NCBI GenBank assembly: GCA_963775185.1
Contig: CAVZIE010000037.1
Location: 186,001 to 250,000, forward strand
Origin: JAPSGB01 sp963775185
GTDB taxonomy: Bacteria; Myxococcota_A; Polyangia; Polyangiales; Polyangiaceae
Reading direction: 5' to 3'
DNA: 64,000 nucleotides
How positions within the stretch are numbered: the first letter of the stretch is position 1; each line of letters begins with the position of its first letter. The position numbers and the translations under genes are program-made. The notes under the pieces were generated by a model. It was not told the DNA's origin. It searched no databases and worked only from the letters and a program-made list of their open reading frames with translations. This document shows, piece by piece, positions 54,079 to 62,687 of this stretch.

Positions 54079-55693
54079 CGGCGCCCAGGTAGGACGTGTC
54101 CTTCGCGTAGCCCGCCCACTCGACGGACGGATCGAAGGCGTCGCTGCCGTCGAGATCGCCGACGGTCTGGGTGCACTCGCGCAGCAGCGTATGGTCGAGG
54201 GTCGAGGTCAGGCCGCTGCCCCAGTTCGTGCCCGGGTCGGTGCCGATCTGTCCGATCACGTCGTACGTGACACCGTTGCACGCGAGCGCGACCGCGTCGT
54301 CGCCGTTCCAGTTCGCGCTGCCGGTCGTCAGATCGCACTTGGCGGCGTCGGACAGCACGTAGCCCGTATTGCACACGACGTACACGCCGCCGGCGGCGAT
54401 GCTGCCTGCGGCGGAGATGTCGATGTGGTTCGAGGTGGAGGCGCCGTTGGCGTACACCTGTACCTCGCAGCCGGTGAGGTCGAAGGCGCTCGAGCCCGGG
54501 TTCGCGATCTCGACGGCCTTGTTGTTGCCCGATCCCTCGATGTACTCGCTGAAGTACGCGCCCTCCACGGTCATCGCGCCGGGCGTGTTGAAGCCGTCGC
54601 TCGATCCGCTGTTGCCAGCGTCGCAGTACGTCCAGGTGAGGCCGCCATCGCCGCTGAAGCGGTACGCGGTGTCGAACGACTGGCCCGGCGCGGCGGGCAG
54701 CGTCAGGTCCGCCTGGTACTCGTCGTTGTTCGCCTCGCCGGAGGTCGCGCCGTCGTAGGCGCTGTTCGGGGCCGCGTCGGTCCACGCGCTCCAGGTGTCC
54801 GGCGTCGTGCCCGTGTCACCGTAGCCGACCTGCGCGACGACGCGCGGATCCGCATCGGTCTGGGTCGTCTGATCCGTGACGCCGGCGACGTACACGCGGC
54901 CGTAGGTGGTCACCTTGCCGGTGGCGACGTCGGTGATCGTGTCCGGATACTGCAAGCGGCAAAATCCGACGCTCACCGGCGTACGGCACGCGCCCGCGAT
55001 GCAGTTCTGGCTCGAGGTCGTGCAATCGGTGTCGGTCGCCGCGTAGTCGCACGTCACGACGCCGCCCGGCGAGCTGCACGTGCCCGTCGATGCGAACGTC
55101 GTGAGTGTATCGCCGGTGCACAGATCCGCCGGCGGTGTGTCGCACGTCACGCCCAGGCACGGATCGCCGCCCGCGTCGGCACCCGCCGCGCCCGCCGACG
55201 CGTCGGTACCGCCGTCACTCCCCGCGGTTCCCGCGCTGCCGCTCGCTCCCGCGCTGCCGCTCGCTCCGGCGCTGCCGCTCGCTCCGGCGCTGCCGCTCGC
55301 TCCGGCGCTGCCGCTCGCTCCCGCGCTGCCGCTCGCTCCCGCGCTGCCGCTCGCTCCCGCGCTGCCGCTCGCTCCCGCGCTGCCGCTCGCTCCCGCGCTG
55401 CCGCTCGCTCCCGCGCTGCCGCTCGCTCCCGCGCTGCCGCTCGCTCCCGCGCTGCCGCTGCTGCCGCCGCTTCCCGACGTGCCGCTGCTGCCGCCGCTTC
55501 CCGACGTGCCGCTGCTGCCGCCGCTTCCCGACGTGCCGCTGAAGCCGCCGCTTCCCGACGTGCCGCCGGTCGAGCCACCGTCGCTACCCGCGGCGCCACC
55601 CGAGCCGCCCGTCCCACCCGAGTCGCCACCGCCGCAACCGCTGAACGCGATGACCAGACCCAGACCCAGAACCGCACCAGAGCTTCGCCACAT
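54059..55693 (-). CDS. Lamin-tail-domain lipoprotein with SAGASG linker
   Basis: Protein of 544 residues. Signal peptide with lipobox FSGC, a ~150-residue Gly/Ser/Thr/Ala linker with about 12 SAGASG units, a short Cys-rich part (DPCLGVTCDTPPADLC) and a C-terminal lamin-tail domain (EYIEGSGNNKAVEIANPGSS, DLTGCEVQVYANG, GDDAVALACNGVTYDVIGQI). Lamin-tail domains occur on bacterial surface nucleases and phosphatases as binding modules. No catalytic domain is present. Probable surface-binding protein. Confidence 0.8.
   Translation of the reverse strand: MWRSSGAVLGLGLVIAFSGCGGGDSGGTGGSGGAAGSDGGSTGGTSGSGGFSGTSGSGGSSGTSGSGGSSGTSGSGGSSGSAGASGSAGASGSAGASGSAGASGSAGASGSAGASGSAGASGSAGASGSAGASGSAGASGSAGASGSAGASGSAGTAGSDGGTDASAGAAGADAGGDPCLGVTCDTPPADLCTGDTLTTFASTGTCSSPGGVVTCDYAATDTDCTTSSQNCIAGACRTPVSVGFCRLQYPDTITDVATGKVTTYGRVYVAGVTDQTTQTDADPRVVAQVGYGDTGTTPDTWSAWTDAAPNSAYDGATSGEANNDEYQADLTLPAAPGQSFDTAYRFSGDGGLTWTYCDAGNSGSSDGFNTPGAMTVEGAYFSEYIEGSGNNKAVEIANPGSSAFDLTGCEVQVYANGASTSNHIDISAAGSIAAGGVYVVCNTGYVLSDAAKCDLTTGSANWNGDDAVALACNGVTYDVIGQIGTDPGTNWGSGLTSTLDHTLLRECTQTVGDLDGSDAFDPSVEWAGYAKDTSYLGAVNCPLP
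55228..55455. repeat. Coding minisatellite, 18-bp units
   Basis: About twelve tandem copies of GCTCCCGCGCTGCCGCTC encode SAGASG on the minus strand. No spacers, so it is not a CRISPR array. Units are multiples of three, so length change keeps frame. Confidence 0.9.
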
Positions 55694-55723
55694 GGAGCGG
55701 AGGATATACCAGCGCGTCGCCGG

Positions 55724-56278
55724 CTACATGCACAGCTCCGAGCCAGCCGTGCCGTGCCCTTTGAAATGCAGGCCCGACAACGTCACCTTCGCCGTGCCCT
55801 GCGGCAGCGTCTCCGTGTGCGTCTCGTGGGGGTGCGCCGGGCAGACGCGCCCACTCACCGGCAGCGGGTCGAGCGAGTAGTGCAGCAACAGGTCGTCGAA
55901 GGGATTTTCGATCTGCAGCGTGACACCGGTCAAGGACAGCACCAGCGTGCGATCCGGCTCGGACGACGTCTCCACCACGCGCGCCGACGTGATGCGCTCG
56001 CTCTCGTGCTCGATCTGGACGCACAGCCGCTCGCCGGGCTCGATCGAGATCGCGGATCCGACGCTGTGCGCCGCGATCGGTCCGTGCAGCACGCTGGTGC
56101 ACGCCGGGTCGGCGGCGGCCGGAGCCGCGGGAACCGCGGGCGCCGCCGGAGGGGTTGGGGGTTGCCGGTCCGGCGCGGAAGCGCTGGGCACGTTCGCGGT
56201 CGGCGGCCGGGGCGGCGGCGCGGCCTCGACGCCGCAGCCCACGCACGCGACCGCGACCAGGAGCCAGCGCGATCTCAA
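55724..56278 (-). CDS. Small lipoprotein with in-frame REP linker
   Basis: Protein of 184 residues. TTG start overlaps the stop of the MYXO-CTERM gene (TTGA). Signal peptide with lipobox CVGC, an Ala/Pro linker that includes a REP-like arm read as SASAPDRQPP, then a beta-rich domain (SVGSAISIEPGERLCVQIEH, RTLVLSLTGVTLQIENP, AKVTLSGLHFKGHG). Function unknown. Probably co-transcribed with the preceding gene. Confidence 0.7.
   Translation of the reverse strand: MRSRWLLVAVACVGCGVEAAPPPRPPTANVPSASAPDRQPPTPPAAPAVPAAPAAADPACTSVLHGPIAAHSVGSAISIEPGERLCVQIEHESERITSARVVETSSEPDRTLVLSLTGVTLQIENPFDDLLLHYSLDPLPVSGRVCPAHPHETHTETLPQGTAKVTLSGLHFKGHGTAGSELCM
56161..56181. repeat. REP-like element inside a lipoprotein gene
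   Basis: GTTGCCGGTCCGGCGCGGAA lies within the linker-coding part of the minus-strand lipoprotein gene without breaking the frame. Confidence 0.8.
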
Positions 56279-57909
56279 GCGCGCTCCCGACGACGACGCA
56301 GCGCCAGCAACGCCAGCAGGCCGAGCACCAGCTCCGCGGGCGCGCGCTGCGCCGGGCGTTGCGACGGCACGCGACAGCCGCAGCCGCTGCTCGATCCGGC
56401 TTGGGTGCCGCCGCGCGACAGCCCGGCGCCGCTGCCGCCGCCGCCGCCGGTGCCGGATCCGCCGTCCGCTCCGCCGGAACCGCCGGAACCGCCGGAACCG
56501 CCGCCGGCGTCGAAGGCCGGCAAGCCGCCGTCGAAGCCACCACCGCACGAAGACGGATCGGCGACGCACTTCGGCTCGCACACGCCCTGCACGCACACCA
56601 GCGGCGCCACGCAGGAGATCACCGTGCAGGCGTCCACGCAGTTGCCGCCGGCGCAGGTCTGGCCCGCAGCGCAGGCGCCGGCGCAGTTGTCCGGGACGCA
56701 CGCGCCGGCCGAGCAGATCTCGCCGGCCCCGCAGCACACGTTCGAGCACGCGTCTTCAACGCAAGTGCCGACGGCCACCGGCGGGTCGCCCGCCGTCGAC
56801 GACTTGCACGAGAAGCCCGGCGCGCAGGTGAGCGTGTCGCAGGGATCCTTCACGCACGCGTGATCGACGCAGGTCGCCGCGGGATCGGCGCAGGTCTCGC
56901 CGAGCTCCCCGGAGGTGACGCACGGATCGAGACAGCCTCCGCTCGGGCCGCACTGCTTGCCGGACGGGCACTCGCAGCCCTGGTCGAGCGCGATGTCGGT
57001 GCGCACGACCTCGGTGGCGCCCTGGCCCAGCGCCACGGCGGCGTTGGCGTTTCCGGTCTTGTAGCCGGCGCCGTCCGCCGTGAGCGCGTAGCTGCCGTCG
57101 GCGAGGTTGTCGAAGAAGTAGAAGCCGAAGGGCCCCGTCCCGAACGTGTCCGTGACGCCGTTGCCGGTCAGCCCGACGCTGGTCTGGTAGAGCGGCTTCT
57201 TGCTCGCCGCGTCGGTCACCTGGCCCCAGATGATGTTCTTCGGCGCCAGCGGGATCTGCACGCCGTTGTGTTCGATCCACACGTCGTGGACGTAGCGCTG
57301 CACCGCCGCCTGGTCTTCGTGGATGATCACGATCTCGTTGATGCCGGGCCGCAGCACCAGATTGCTGGTCTGGTCCTCGACCATGTCGATGTAGTCCTTC
57401 GCCTCTCCGATGTTCTTGTAACCGAGGATCTTCGCGTTCGCGAGCGCCTCGACCCCGTCGTCGACTGCGCCGATGTGGATGCGGTAGGCGTCGCAGTACT
57501 GGTCCTTCGGCACGTAAAGGAGCACGAACGCCCAACCGAAGTACGCCTGCGTCCACTGGCTGAGATCGCTCGACGTGTCGATGCTGAAGTCGGGCGACAG
57601 CGTCGCGCCGTTGGTGTTCGACAGCACGAACGAGATGATGTTCTGCCACGCCTGATCCGGCGGCAGCACGCTCGGATCTTCCTGTAGACCGTGACCGCCG
57701 GACGGCTCGTAGTAGTACGTGTCCGGATCGCCGAACGACGTGACCGGATGCGCCGGATCGGTCGTCGGCACCTGGTACTGTCCGCCTTCCGGCGTGAAGT
57801 ACGACCACCAGCCGATGACCACCGGGTCCGTCGGCTCGGCGGCGGCCGGGAGCGCGACGGCCGTCGCGACGGAGAAAGCGAGGAGCGCGGCGCGCCGGGC
57901 AAGCGACAT
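56275..57909 (-). CDS. MYXO-CTERM protein with carboxypeptidase-regulatory-like domain
   Basis: Protein of 544 residues. Sec signal peptide (AALLAFSVATAVALPAAA), a ~200-residue beta-rich domain (VIGWWSYFTPEGGQYQVP), a carboxypeptidase-regulatory-like fold (about 228-315, IIWGQVTDAASKKPLYQTSV), a Cys-rich EGF-like stretch (CECPSGKQCGPSGGC and onward) and a Gly/Ser linker ending in SSGCGCRVP, a hydrophobic helix and RRRRERA. That end is MYXO-CTERM. Surface anchoring is expected; ligand unknown. Confidence 0.8.
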   Translation of the reverse strand: MSLARRAALLAFSVATAVALPAAAEPTDPVVIGWWSYFTPEGGQYQVPTTDPAHPVTSFGDPDTYYYEPSGGHGLQEDPSVLPPDQAWQNIISFVLSNTNGATLSPDFSIDTSSDLSQWTQAYFGWAFVLLYVPKDQYCDAYRIHIGAVDDGVEALANAKILGYKNIGEAKDYIDMVEDQTSNLVLRPGINEIVIIHEDQAAVQRYVHDVWIEHNGVQIPLAPKNIIWGQVTDAASKKPLYQTSVGLTGNGVTDTFGTGPFGFYFFDNLADGSYALTADGAGYKTGNANAAVALGQGATEVVRTDIALDQGCECPSGKQCGPSGGCLDPCVTSGELGETCADPAATCVDHACVKDPCDTLTCAPGFSCKSSTAGDPPVAVGTCVEDACSNVCCGAGEICSAGACVPDNCAGACAAGQTCAGGNCVDACTVISCVAPLVCVQGVCEPKCVADPSSCGGGFDGGLPAFDAGGGSGGSGGSGGADGGSGTGGGGGSGAGLSRGGTQAGSSSGCGCRVPSQRPAQRAPAELVLGLLALLALRRRRERA

Positions 57910-57942
57910 GCAGGCGAGTCTACAGCCCCCGGCGGCGCGCCG

Positions 57943-59190
57943 CTATTGCGGCGTTCCCGACGCGAAGTCCGCCGAGGTGGTCGCGAACACCTTCTTCACC
58001 TGCGACGCCGAGTTGAAGATGACGCCGAGCTCGCGGTTGTACTGTAGCGATCCGGTGCTGAAGTTCTCCGAACCGACGTACGCCGTCGTATCGTCGACGA
58101 CGAGCGACTTGGCGTGCACGAACGGCGTCGCCAGCGCCACTACGTGCGCGCCCGCCGCCTTGATCTGGGCGATCGCCTTCGTCTGCGACGCCGAAGCCGG
58201 CGAGTTCGAGAGCACGACGCGCACCTGCACGCCGGCCTTGGCCGCCGCCGAGAGCGCGTCCGCCGTATGGTAGTCGCTGAGCTCCTCCGCCTCGATGTCG
58301 ATGCGCGCGGTCGCCGAGTTGATCAGCGCGACGATCTTCGCCACCGCGTTGACCGGCGCCACGATCAGCGGACCGCTCACGCTGGACACGGGATTGTTGG
58401 CGAAGTCCCCGGCGAACACCGTCTCCGCCTCGGCGACGTCCGGCGCGTTGTTGTCCACCGCGAGATACTCGCGATTGTTCATGGGCGACGAGTAGGTGGC
58501 GTTCATCGTCATGATCCACGCCTGCTTGCCGTCGAGGATGACGCACTTCTCGTGCGTGTACGTGAACTGCGACGGCGCCCAATGCACCGCGACGCCAGCC
58601 TGTTGGAGCTGCGTGTACACGGACTGGTTCGAGGAGCCCGTGGGCAGGTTCTGATCGAGCACGACCTTCACGTCCAGACCCGCCTTGTGCTGCGAGATCA
58701 GCGCGTCGATGACCGCGAACGAAGACAGCAGGTACATCGTCATGTGCACCGACGTCTGCGCCGCGAGGATCGCGTCGACGAGCTGCTGCCCCTTGTTGCC
58801 GTCGGGCTCGACGATGATCTGGATCCCGCTGCTCGCCCCGCCGGCGCCGCCGCTGCCGCTCGTGCCGCCGCTGCCGCTCGTGCCGCCGCTGCCGCTCGTG
58901 CCGCCGCTGCCGCTCGTGCCGCCGCTGCCGCTCGTGCCGCCGCTGCCGCTCGTGCCGCCGCTGCCGCTCGCACCGCCGCTGCCGCTCGTGCCGCCGCTCC
59001 CGCTCGTGCCGCCAGCGCCCGCGTTGCCGCCCACGCCGCCGCTCCCGCTCGCGCCGCTCCCGCTCGCGCCCGCGTCGCCGCCGTAGCTCGAGCCGGCGGC
59101 GCCGCCGGTCGAAGAACCCGTGTTGCCGGTGCCGCCGCACGCGACCACGCACAGCAGCGAGCACGCGCCGACCGCCGCGCGGAACTTCAA
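57943..59190 (-). CDS. Phospholipase D-like lipoprotein
   Basis: Protein of 415 residues. Lipobox VVAC follows a signal peptide, then a Gly/Ser/Thr linker of about ten GTSGSG units. The catalytic part has both HKD motifs: HEKCVILDGKQAWIMTMN and HAKSLVVDDTTAYVGSENFS with NREL after it. Likely a phosphodiesterase acting on phospholipids or nucleic acids outside the inner membrane. The start is uncertain: TTG 59190 is nearest the signal peptide and has no clear ribosome-binding site; TTG codons further upstream are possible. Confidence 0.82.
   Translation of the reverse strand: MKFRAAVGACSLLCVVACGGTGNTGSSTGGAAGSSYGGDAGASGSGASGSGGVGGNAGAGGTSGSGGTSGSGGASGSGGTSGSGGTSGSGGTSGSGGTSGSGGTSGSGGTSGSGGAGGASSGIQIIVEPDGNKGQQLVDAILAAQTSVHMTMYLLSSFAVIDALISQHKAGLDVKVVLDQNLPTGSSNQSVYTQLQQAGVAVHWAPSQFTYTHEKCVILDGKQAWIMTMNATYSSPMNNREYLAVDNNAPDVAEAETVFAGDFANNPVSSVSGPLIVAPVNAVAKIVALINSATARIDIEAEELSDYHTADALSAAAKAGVQVRVVLSNSPASASQTKAIAQIKAAGAHVVALATPFVHAKSLVVDDTTAYVGSENFSTGSLQYNRELGVIFNSASQVKKVFATTSADFASGTPQ
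58846..59000. repeat. Coding minisatellite, 18-bp units
   Basis: About nine tandem copies of CCGCTGCCGCTCGTGCCG encode GTSGSG in the linker of the phospholipase D-like lipoprotein. Confidence 0.85.
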
Positions 59191-59528
59191 GGCAGAGTGT
59201 TCAAGCAATATCCTGGATCCTGCATCCGCCGAGTGCGAGCAGCCAGGGGAAAGATCGCTCCACGCCGCGCGTTGCGGCGTGCAATCCATGGCAGGACTTG
59301 CGCATGATGCACGACGTCGAGCGGGCGGTAGTCGGAGCGGGCGCCGCGGGCACGAGCTCGGTGCAGAATGCGTTCACGGCGCGAACGCGACGCGGAGCGT
59401 TTCGCACGGCCGCGCGCTCCAGTCCTCGCCCCCCCCGACGAGCGGCGCGCGTTCCGCGGCGTGGTCGGCGCGCACGCGTTCGAGGTCGTGCTGGCGTTCA
59501 AGCACGCGCACCGGGAGGCGCGCGACGC
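59191..59528. other. Intergenic stretch without a supported gene
   Basis: No reading frame with family motifs was found. One plus-strand frame (59368 onward) gives a protein-like segment (AFRGVVGAHAFEVVLAFKHAH) that runs into the REP arm at 59529 and may be a gene fragment. Nothing else is visible. Confidence 0.35.
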
Positions 59529-59550
59529 GGTTCCGCGCCGGACCGGCATC
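59529..59550. repeat. REP-like element, single arm
   Basis: GGTTCCGCGCCGGACCGGCATC, about 140 bases before the next gene and next to an AT-rich palindrome. Confidence 0.85.
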
Positions 59551-59584
59551 CCGGCGGAGCCATGCTGCACCGATGCTAGTATTG

Positions 59585-59603
59585 TTGAATTAGTGCAATT
59601 CAA
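59585..59603 (+). promoter_or_regulatory. AT-rich inverted repeat, operator-like
   Basis: TTGAATT-AGTGC-AATTCAA is a perfect 7-base inverted repeat with a 5-base centre, in an unusually AT-rich patch, 85 bases before the start at 59688. A second weaker pair (CTGCA/TGCAG, about 59605-59624) follows. The size suits a dimeric regulator site; the regulator is unknown. Confidence 0.4.
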
Positions 59604-59687
59604 ACTGCACATGTTCAATTGCAGGCGGCGATCTTGCCGGATTTCCTGCCCGATGCAGGGTGGCCCCGACCTTGCTTGGGGCCGGCC

Positions 59688-60809
59688 ATGGCACACGCGA
59701 AGCTCTTCGGACTGTTGGCGATGGGAACGCTGCTGCTCGGCGGTTGCGCCGCGCGCGTCGGCGAGACGGGCCCGGAGCCTTCGGCGACATCCAGCGAGCG
59801 CCAGTCGATCGTCGAGGGCACGCCGGACGCGCGAGGCGTGCTCGGTCTCGTCAACGATCCGGCGACGACGCTGTACGTGCTCGACGAGCTCGTGCCCCTG
59901 AACCGGCGCGCCGCGGAGAACCTGATCGCACATCGCGACGGCCCCGACGGCGTGCGCGGCACCGCCGACGACGATCCGTTCGACGACGTCGCCGAGGTGG
60001 ACGCGGTGCCGCAGGTGGGCCCTGCGGCGATGGCCAGCCTGCTCGCGTACGCCGAAGCCCATGGCTACGTGCCGTCGGGCGGCGACCTGCTGGGTGTGTT
60101 CGACAACGTCGCCTTCACGGTGGACGAGGCAACCGCCACGCTGGCGCTCGTGAACAGCGCGAGCTACGCCACGCTCGACGAGGACGTGGGACTCGACAAA
60201 CGCGCCGTGGACTCGATTGTCGCAGCGCGCGAGGTGGAGAGCCTGCTCGAGCTCGAGGGACTGTATTTCGTTGGGCACTCCGCCATGCTCAAGCTGCGCG
60301 AGTTTCCGAAGACGGCCGCACCGCCGCCGCCCCCGCCCACCGGCGACACGCCGGACGGCATGGAGTGCGACGCCCACACGGACTGCCAGAGTGGGCTGTG
60401 TGCCGGTCTGCTGGTTCCGTGGTTGGAGCGCGGCTTCTGCATGGATGCGTCCACCGCCGGCACGTTCGCGAGCACTGCGCCCCTGGCGATCGGTGACGAT
60501 GGCGCGCCGGTCGCGAGCACGATCCCGGTGGGCGGCCTGGCTACGGTTCCGCTGGACGTGGTCGTCGATCTCGAGATCGATCACCCACGCAAGCAGGATC
60601 TGGTGGTCGTGTTGCACCAACCGGGCGGCGCCGAGGCGGTGCTGTGGAACCATGAGCAGGACCCGCCGAGCCACATCGTCGCGCCCGCCGGCATCGAGGG
60701 CGACAACATGGTCAACGGCGACTGGGTGCTCGAGATCACCGACACCGTCAGCGGCGAGAGCGGCACGCTGAAGGGCTGGAAGATGTGGCTCAGCTCCAAC
60801 TGGGACTGA
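59688..60809 (+). CDS. Lipoprotein with helix-hairpin-helix region and P-domain
   Basis: Protein of 373 residues. Signal peptide with lipobox LGGC. Residues about 40-210 hold two helix-hairpin-helix-like stretches (LNRRAAENLIAHRDGPDGVR with DDDPFDDVAEVDAVPQVG; LDKRAVDSIVAAREVE). A Pro linker and short Cys segment follow. The C-terminal ~110 residues fit a proprotein-convertase P-domain (VVDLEIDHPRKQDLVVVLHQP, GDWVLEITDTVSGESGTLKG, WKMWLSS). P-domains usually accompany subtilisin-type proteases, but none is present here. Confidence 0.82.
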   Translation: MAHAKLFGLLAMGTLLLGGCAARVGETGPEPSATSSERQSIVEGTPDARGVLGLVNDPATTLYVLDELVPLNRRAAENLIAHRDGPDGVRGTADDDPFDDVAEVDAVPQVGPAAMASLLAYAEAHGYVPSGGDLLGVFDNVAFTVDEATATLALVNSASYATLDEDVGLDKRAVDSIVAAREVESLLELEGLYFVGHSAMLKLREFPKTAAPPPPPPTGDTPDGMECDAHTDCQSGLCAGLLVPWLERGFCMDASTAGTFASTAPLAIGDDGAPVASTIPVGGLATVPLDVVVDLEIDHPRKQDLVVVLHQPGGAEAVLWNHEQDPPSHIVAPAGIEGDNMVNGDWVLEITDTVSGESGTLKGWKMWLSSNWD

Positions 60810-60854
60810 GCGGGTGTGGTTGCCCGGCGAAGCCGGGCGCCGGCTTGTGTCCGG

Positions 60855-61334
60855 TCAGAAGTACAGCGATGGATCCAGATCGCGGTGCTCGCAGTACCGG
60901 ATCAGATCCGTCCGGATCAGCTTGAGCGCGATCGCGATCACGGCGATGTCGTCGAGCTGGCCGAGCACGGGCAGCCAGTCCGGCACGAGATCCTGCGGGC
61001 TCACGAAGTAGAGCGTCGCCGCCACGGCAATGGCGACGGAGTACCAGGGGATGGCGCGGTAGCGGCCCTCCGCGAAGTCCTCCACAAGATCGATCAGCAG
61101 ACGCAGCTGGTTCGCGGTCTTGATCACGCGATCCGGGATCTCGCGCGCCTTCTTGAACACCTCCGCGCGCGACTTCCGGAGCTGCTCGATCTGTGCGAAG
61201 CGCACCTCGCGCGTCATGCGGCGCAAGAGCGTGAGAGCGCGCGGCCCGAAGCCGTGGGGCTTGTCCGGCGCCAGCGACGGAGCCTCTTCGGCACCCTTCG
61301 ACGCGGAGCGGGCTTCGGACGTTGCCTCTTCCAT
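60855..61334 (-). CDS. DUF1232 (YkvA-like) membrane protein
   Basis: Protein of 159 residues. The charged N-terminal half contains FKKAREIPDRVIKTANQLR; then the DUF1232 core with one to two helices: SVAIAVAATLYFVSPQDLVP, followed by DWLPVLGQLDDIAVIAIALK. The family is widespread with no settled function. ATG 61334 is taken as start; TTG 61352 is possible. Confidence 0.82.
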   Translation of the reverse strand: MEEATSEARSASKGAEEAPSLAPDKPHGFGPRALTLLRRMTREVRFAQIEQLRKSRAEVFKKAREIPDRVIKTANQLRLLIDLVEDFAEGRYRAIPWYSVAIAVAATLYFVSPQDLVPDWLPVLGQLDDIAVIAIALKLIRTDLIRYCEHRDLDPSLYF

Positions 61335-61388
61335 CACGAGGCAACGTTCCAACGAACGGACGTGCGCGCAACCCCGTGTGGCGACGCG

Positions 61389-62483
61389 CTACTTGATGCC
61401 GGCGAGCTTTTTCTCGGCGACGGGACGCGACGGGTGGCTCGACGGCGCGTCGGAGAGGAAGCGCTGGAACAGCGGCTTCGCATCTTGCGGGCGCTTCAGG
61501 AAGTCCACGTACAGGATCGCCAGGTTGTACGTCGCGGCGAGGTTCTTCGGCTCGCGATCGAGGATGCCCTTCAAGACCTTCTCGGACTCGAGCCACGGGC
61601 CCTGCTTGTCGCGCTTGCCCTGGCCACGTAGCGCCGCCGCGAGCCCGAGGCTCGCCAGCGTGTCTTCCGGCTTCACGGCCAGGACACCGCGGAACTCCGA
61701 CTCGGCCTTGTCGTACACGCCGGCCTGGAGCAGCACCGTGCCCACGTTCAAGCGCGCCGTGGTGTCGTTCGGGTCGAGCTCGCTGGCCGCCGCGAAGTGC
61801 TTGAACGCGATCGCGTCGTCGCCGCGCTTGAGCGCGATCAGCCCGGCCGTGCGCTCGGCCACGGCGCTCTTCTGGCTGCTCTTCAGCGACTCCTCGCTGA
61901 GCAGCTCCGCCGTGTCCATCTCGCCGCGCGCGAGGTGCGAGAGCGCCAGCTCCGCCAACGCGTTCGGATCGTTCGGCTCGCGTACGAGCACCTCGTGCGC
62001 CTGCTTGATCGCGTCGTCGACCTTGCCGCTCTCGCGCAACGCGCTGACCAGCGCGATGCGCGCTGCGATCGCCTTCGGGTGCGAGGACACGAACTTGTCG
62101 AGGCTCTCGGCCGCGCCCGCCGCGTCGCCGCGTCGCCGCTTCACCTCGCCCAGCGCCACCGCGACGTCCTCGGCGTTCGGCGCGAGCTTGTACGCCGCCG
62201 ACAGCTGGTCCTCCGCCTTGGCGAGCTCGCCGCGCTCGGCGAGCAGCACGCCCAGGTTGTAGCGAGCTTCCCACAGCGCGGGATCGGTCTTCACCGCCTG
62301 CTGGAACAGATCGATGGCGTGGTCCTTGTCCTTCGGATCCTTCGCCGCCGCGACGCCCTGGGCGAGCTTGCTCACGGCGGCGGGCTTCGCCGGTGGCAGC
62401 GTGGGCGCCACGACCTTCTTCGTGGAACCGCCGCAGCCTGCGACCAGGAGCGCAGCGACGAGTGCCAGGCGTGCGAGTCTCAT
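61389..62483 (-). CDS. TPR-repeat lipoprotein
   Basis: Protein of 364 residues. Signal peptide with lipobox VAGC, a short linker and then about eight tetratricopeptide units, for example ALWEARYNLGVLLAERGELA, ALAELALSHLARGEMDTAEL, TTARLNVGTVLLQAGVYDKA and LAATYNLAILYVDFLKRPQD. A protein-interaction scaffold in the envelope is likely. A REP-like arm lies 14 bases upstream of the start. Confidence 0.85.
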   Translation of the reverse strand: MRLARLALVAALLVAGCGGSTKKVVAPTLPPAKPAAVSKLAQGVAAAKDPKDKDHAIDLFQQAVKTDPALWEARYNLGVLLAERGELAKAEDQLSAAYKLAPNAEDVAVALGEVKRRRGDAAGAAESLDKFVSSHPKAIAARIALVSALRESGKVDDAIKQAHEVLVREPNDPNALAELALSHLARGEMDTAELLSEESLKSSQKSAVAERTAGLIALKRGDDAIAFKHFAAASELDPNDTTARLNVGTVLLQAGVYDKAESEFRGVLAVKPEDTLASLGLAAALRGQGKRDKQGPWLESEKVLKGILDREPKNLAATYNLAILYVDFLKRPQDAKPLFQRFLSDAPSSHPSRPVAEKKLAGIK

Positions 62484-62496
62484 CTCGGTTTCTGGT

Positions 62497-62514
62497 GGGT
62501 CCGGCGCGGTATCC
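62497..62514. repeat. REP-like element, single arm
   Basis: GGTCCGGCGCGGTATCC, with the T-variant end also seen at 10171, between the divergent TPR lipoprotein and the gene at 62688. Confidence 0.7.
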
Positions 62515-62687
62515 CGCGGAGCGCCAGCGTAGCACCGAACGGCGCGGATCCGACGGCGAAACTCCGGCGGAAGACCCGGTCCGCTGTGCGGGTATACTCG
62601 TGCGATGGGACGGCGCTTCTCTCCCTCTGTCCAGATTGCGGCCCGCGCGCCGGACGGCGGCGTGGGGACGCGAGGCGTCCGCGCACC

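Noticed and set aside
55228..55455. CRISPR-like repetitive array
   Set aside because: Repeats are contiguous 18-bp coding units with no spacers.
53285..56863. Single 1,192-codon protein continuing from cassette 4
   Set aside because: Beyond about 53720 it is antisense to the lamin-tail and MYXO-CTERM genes; the repetitive Ala/Arg part mirrors their coding minisatellite.
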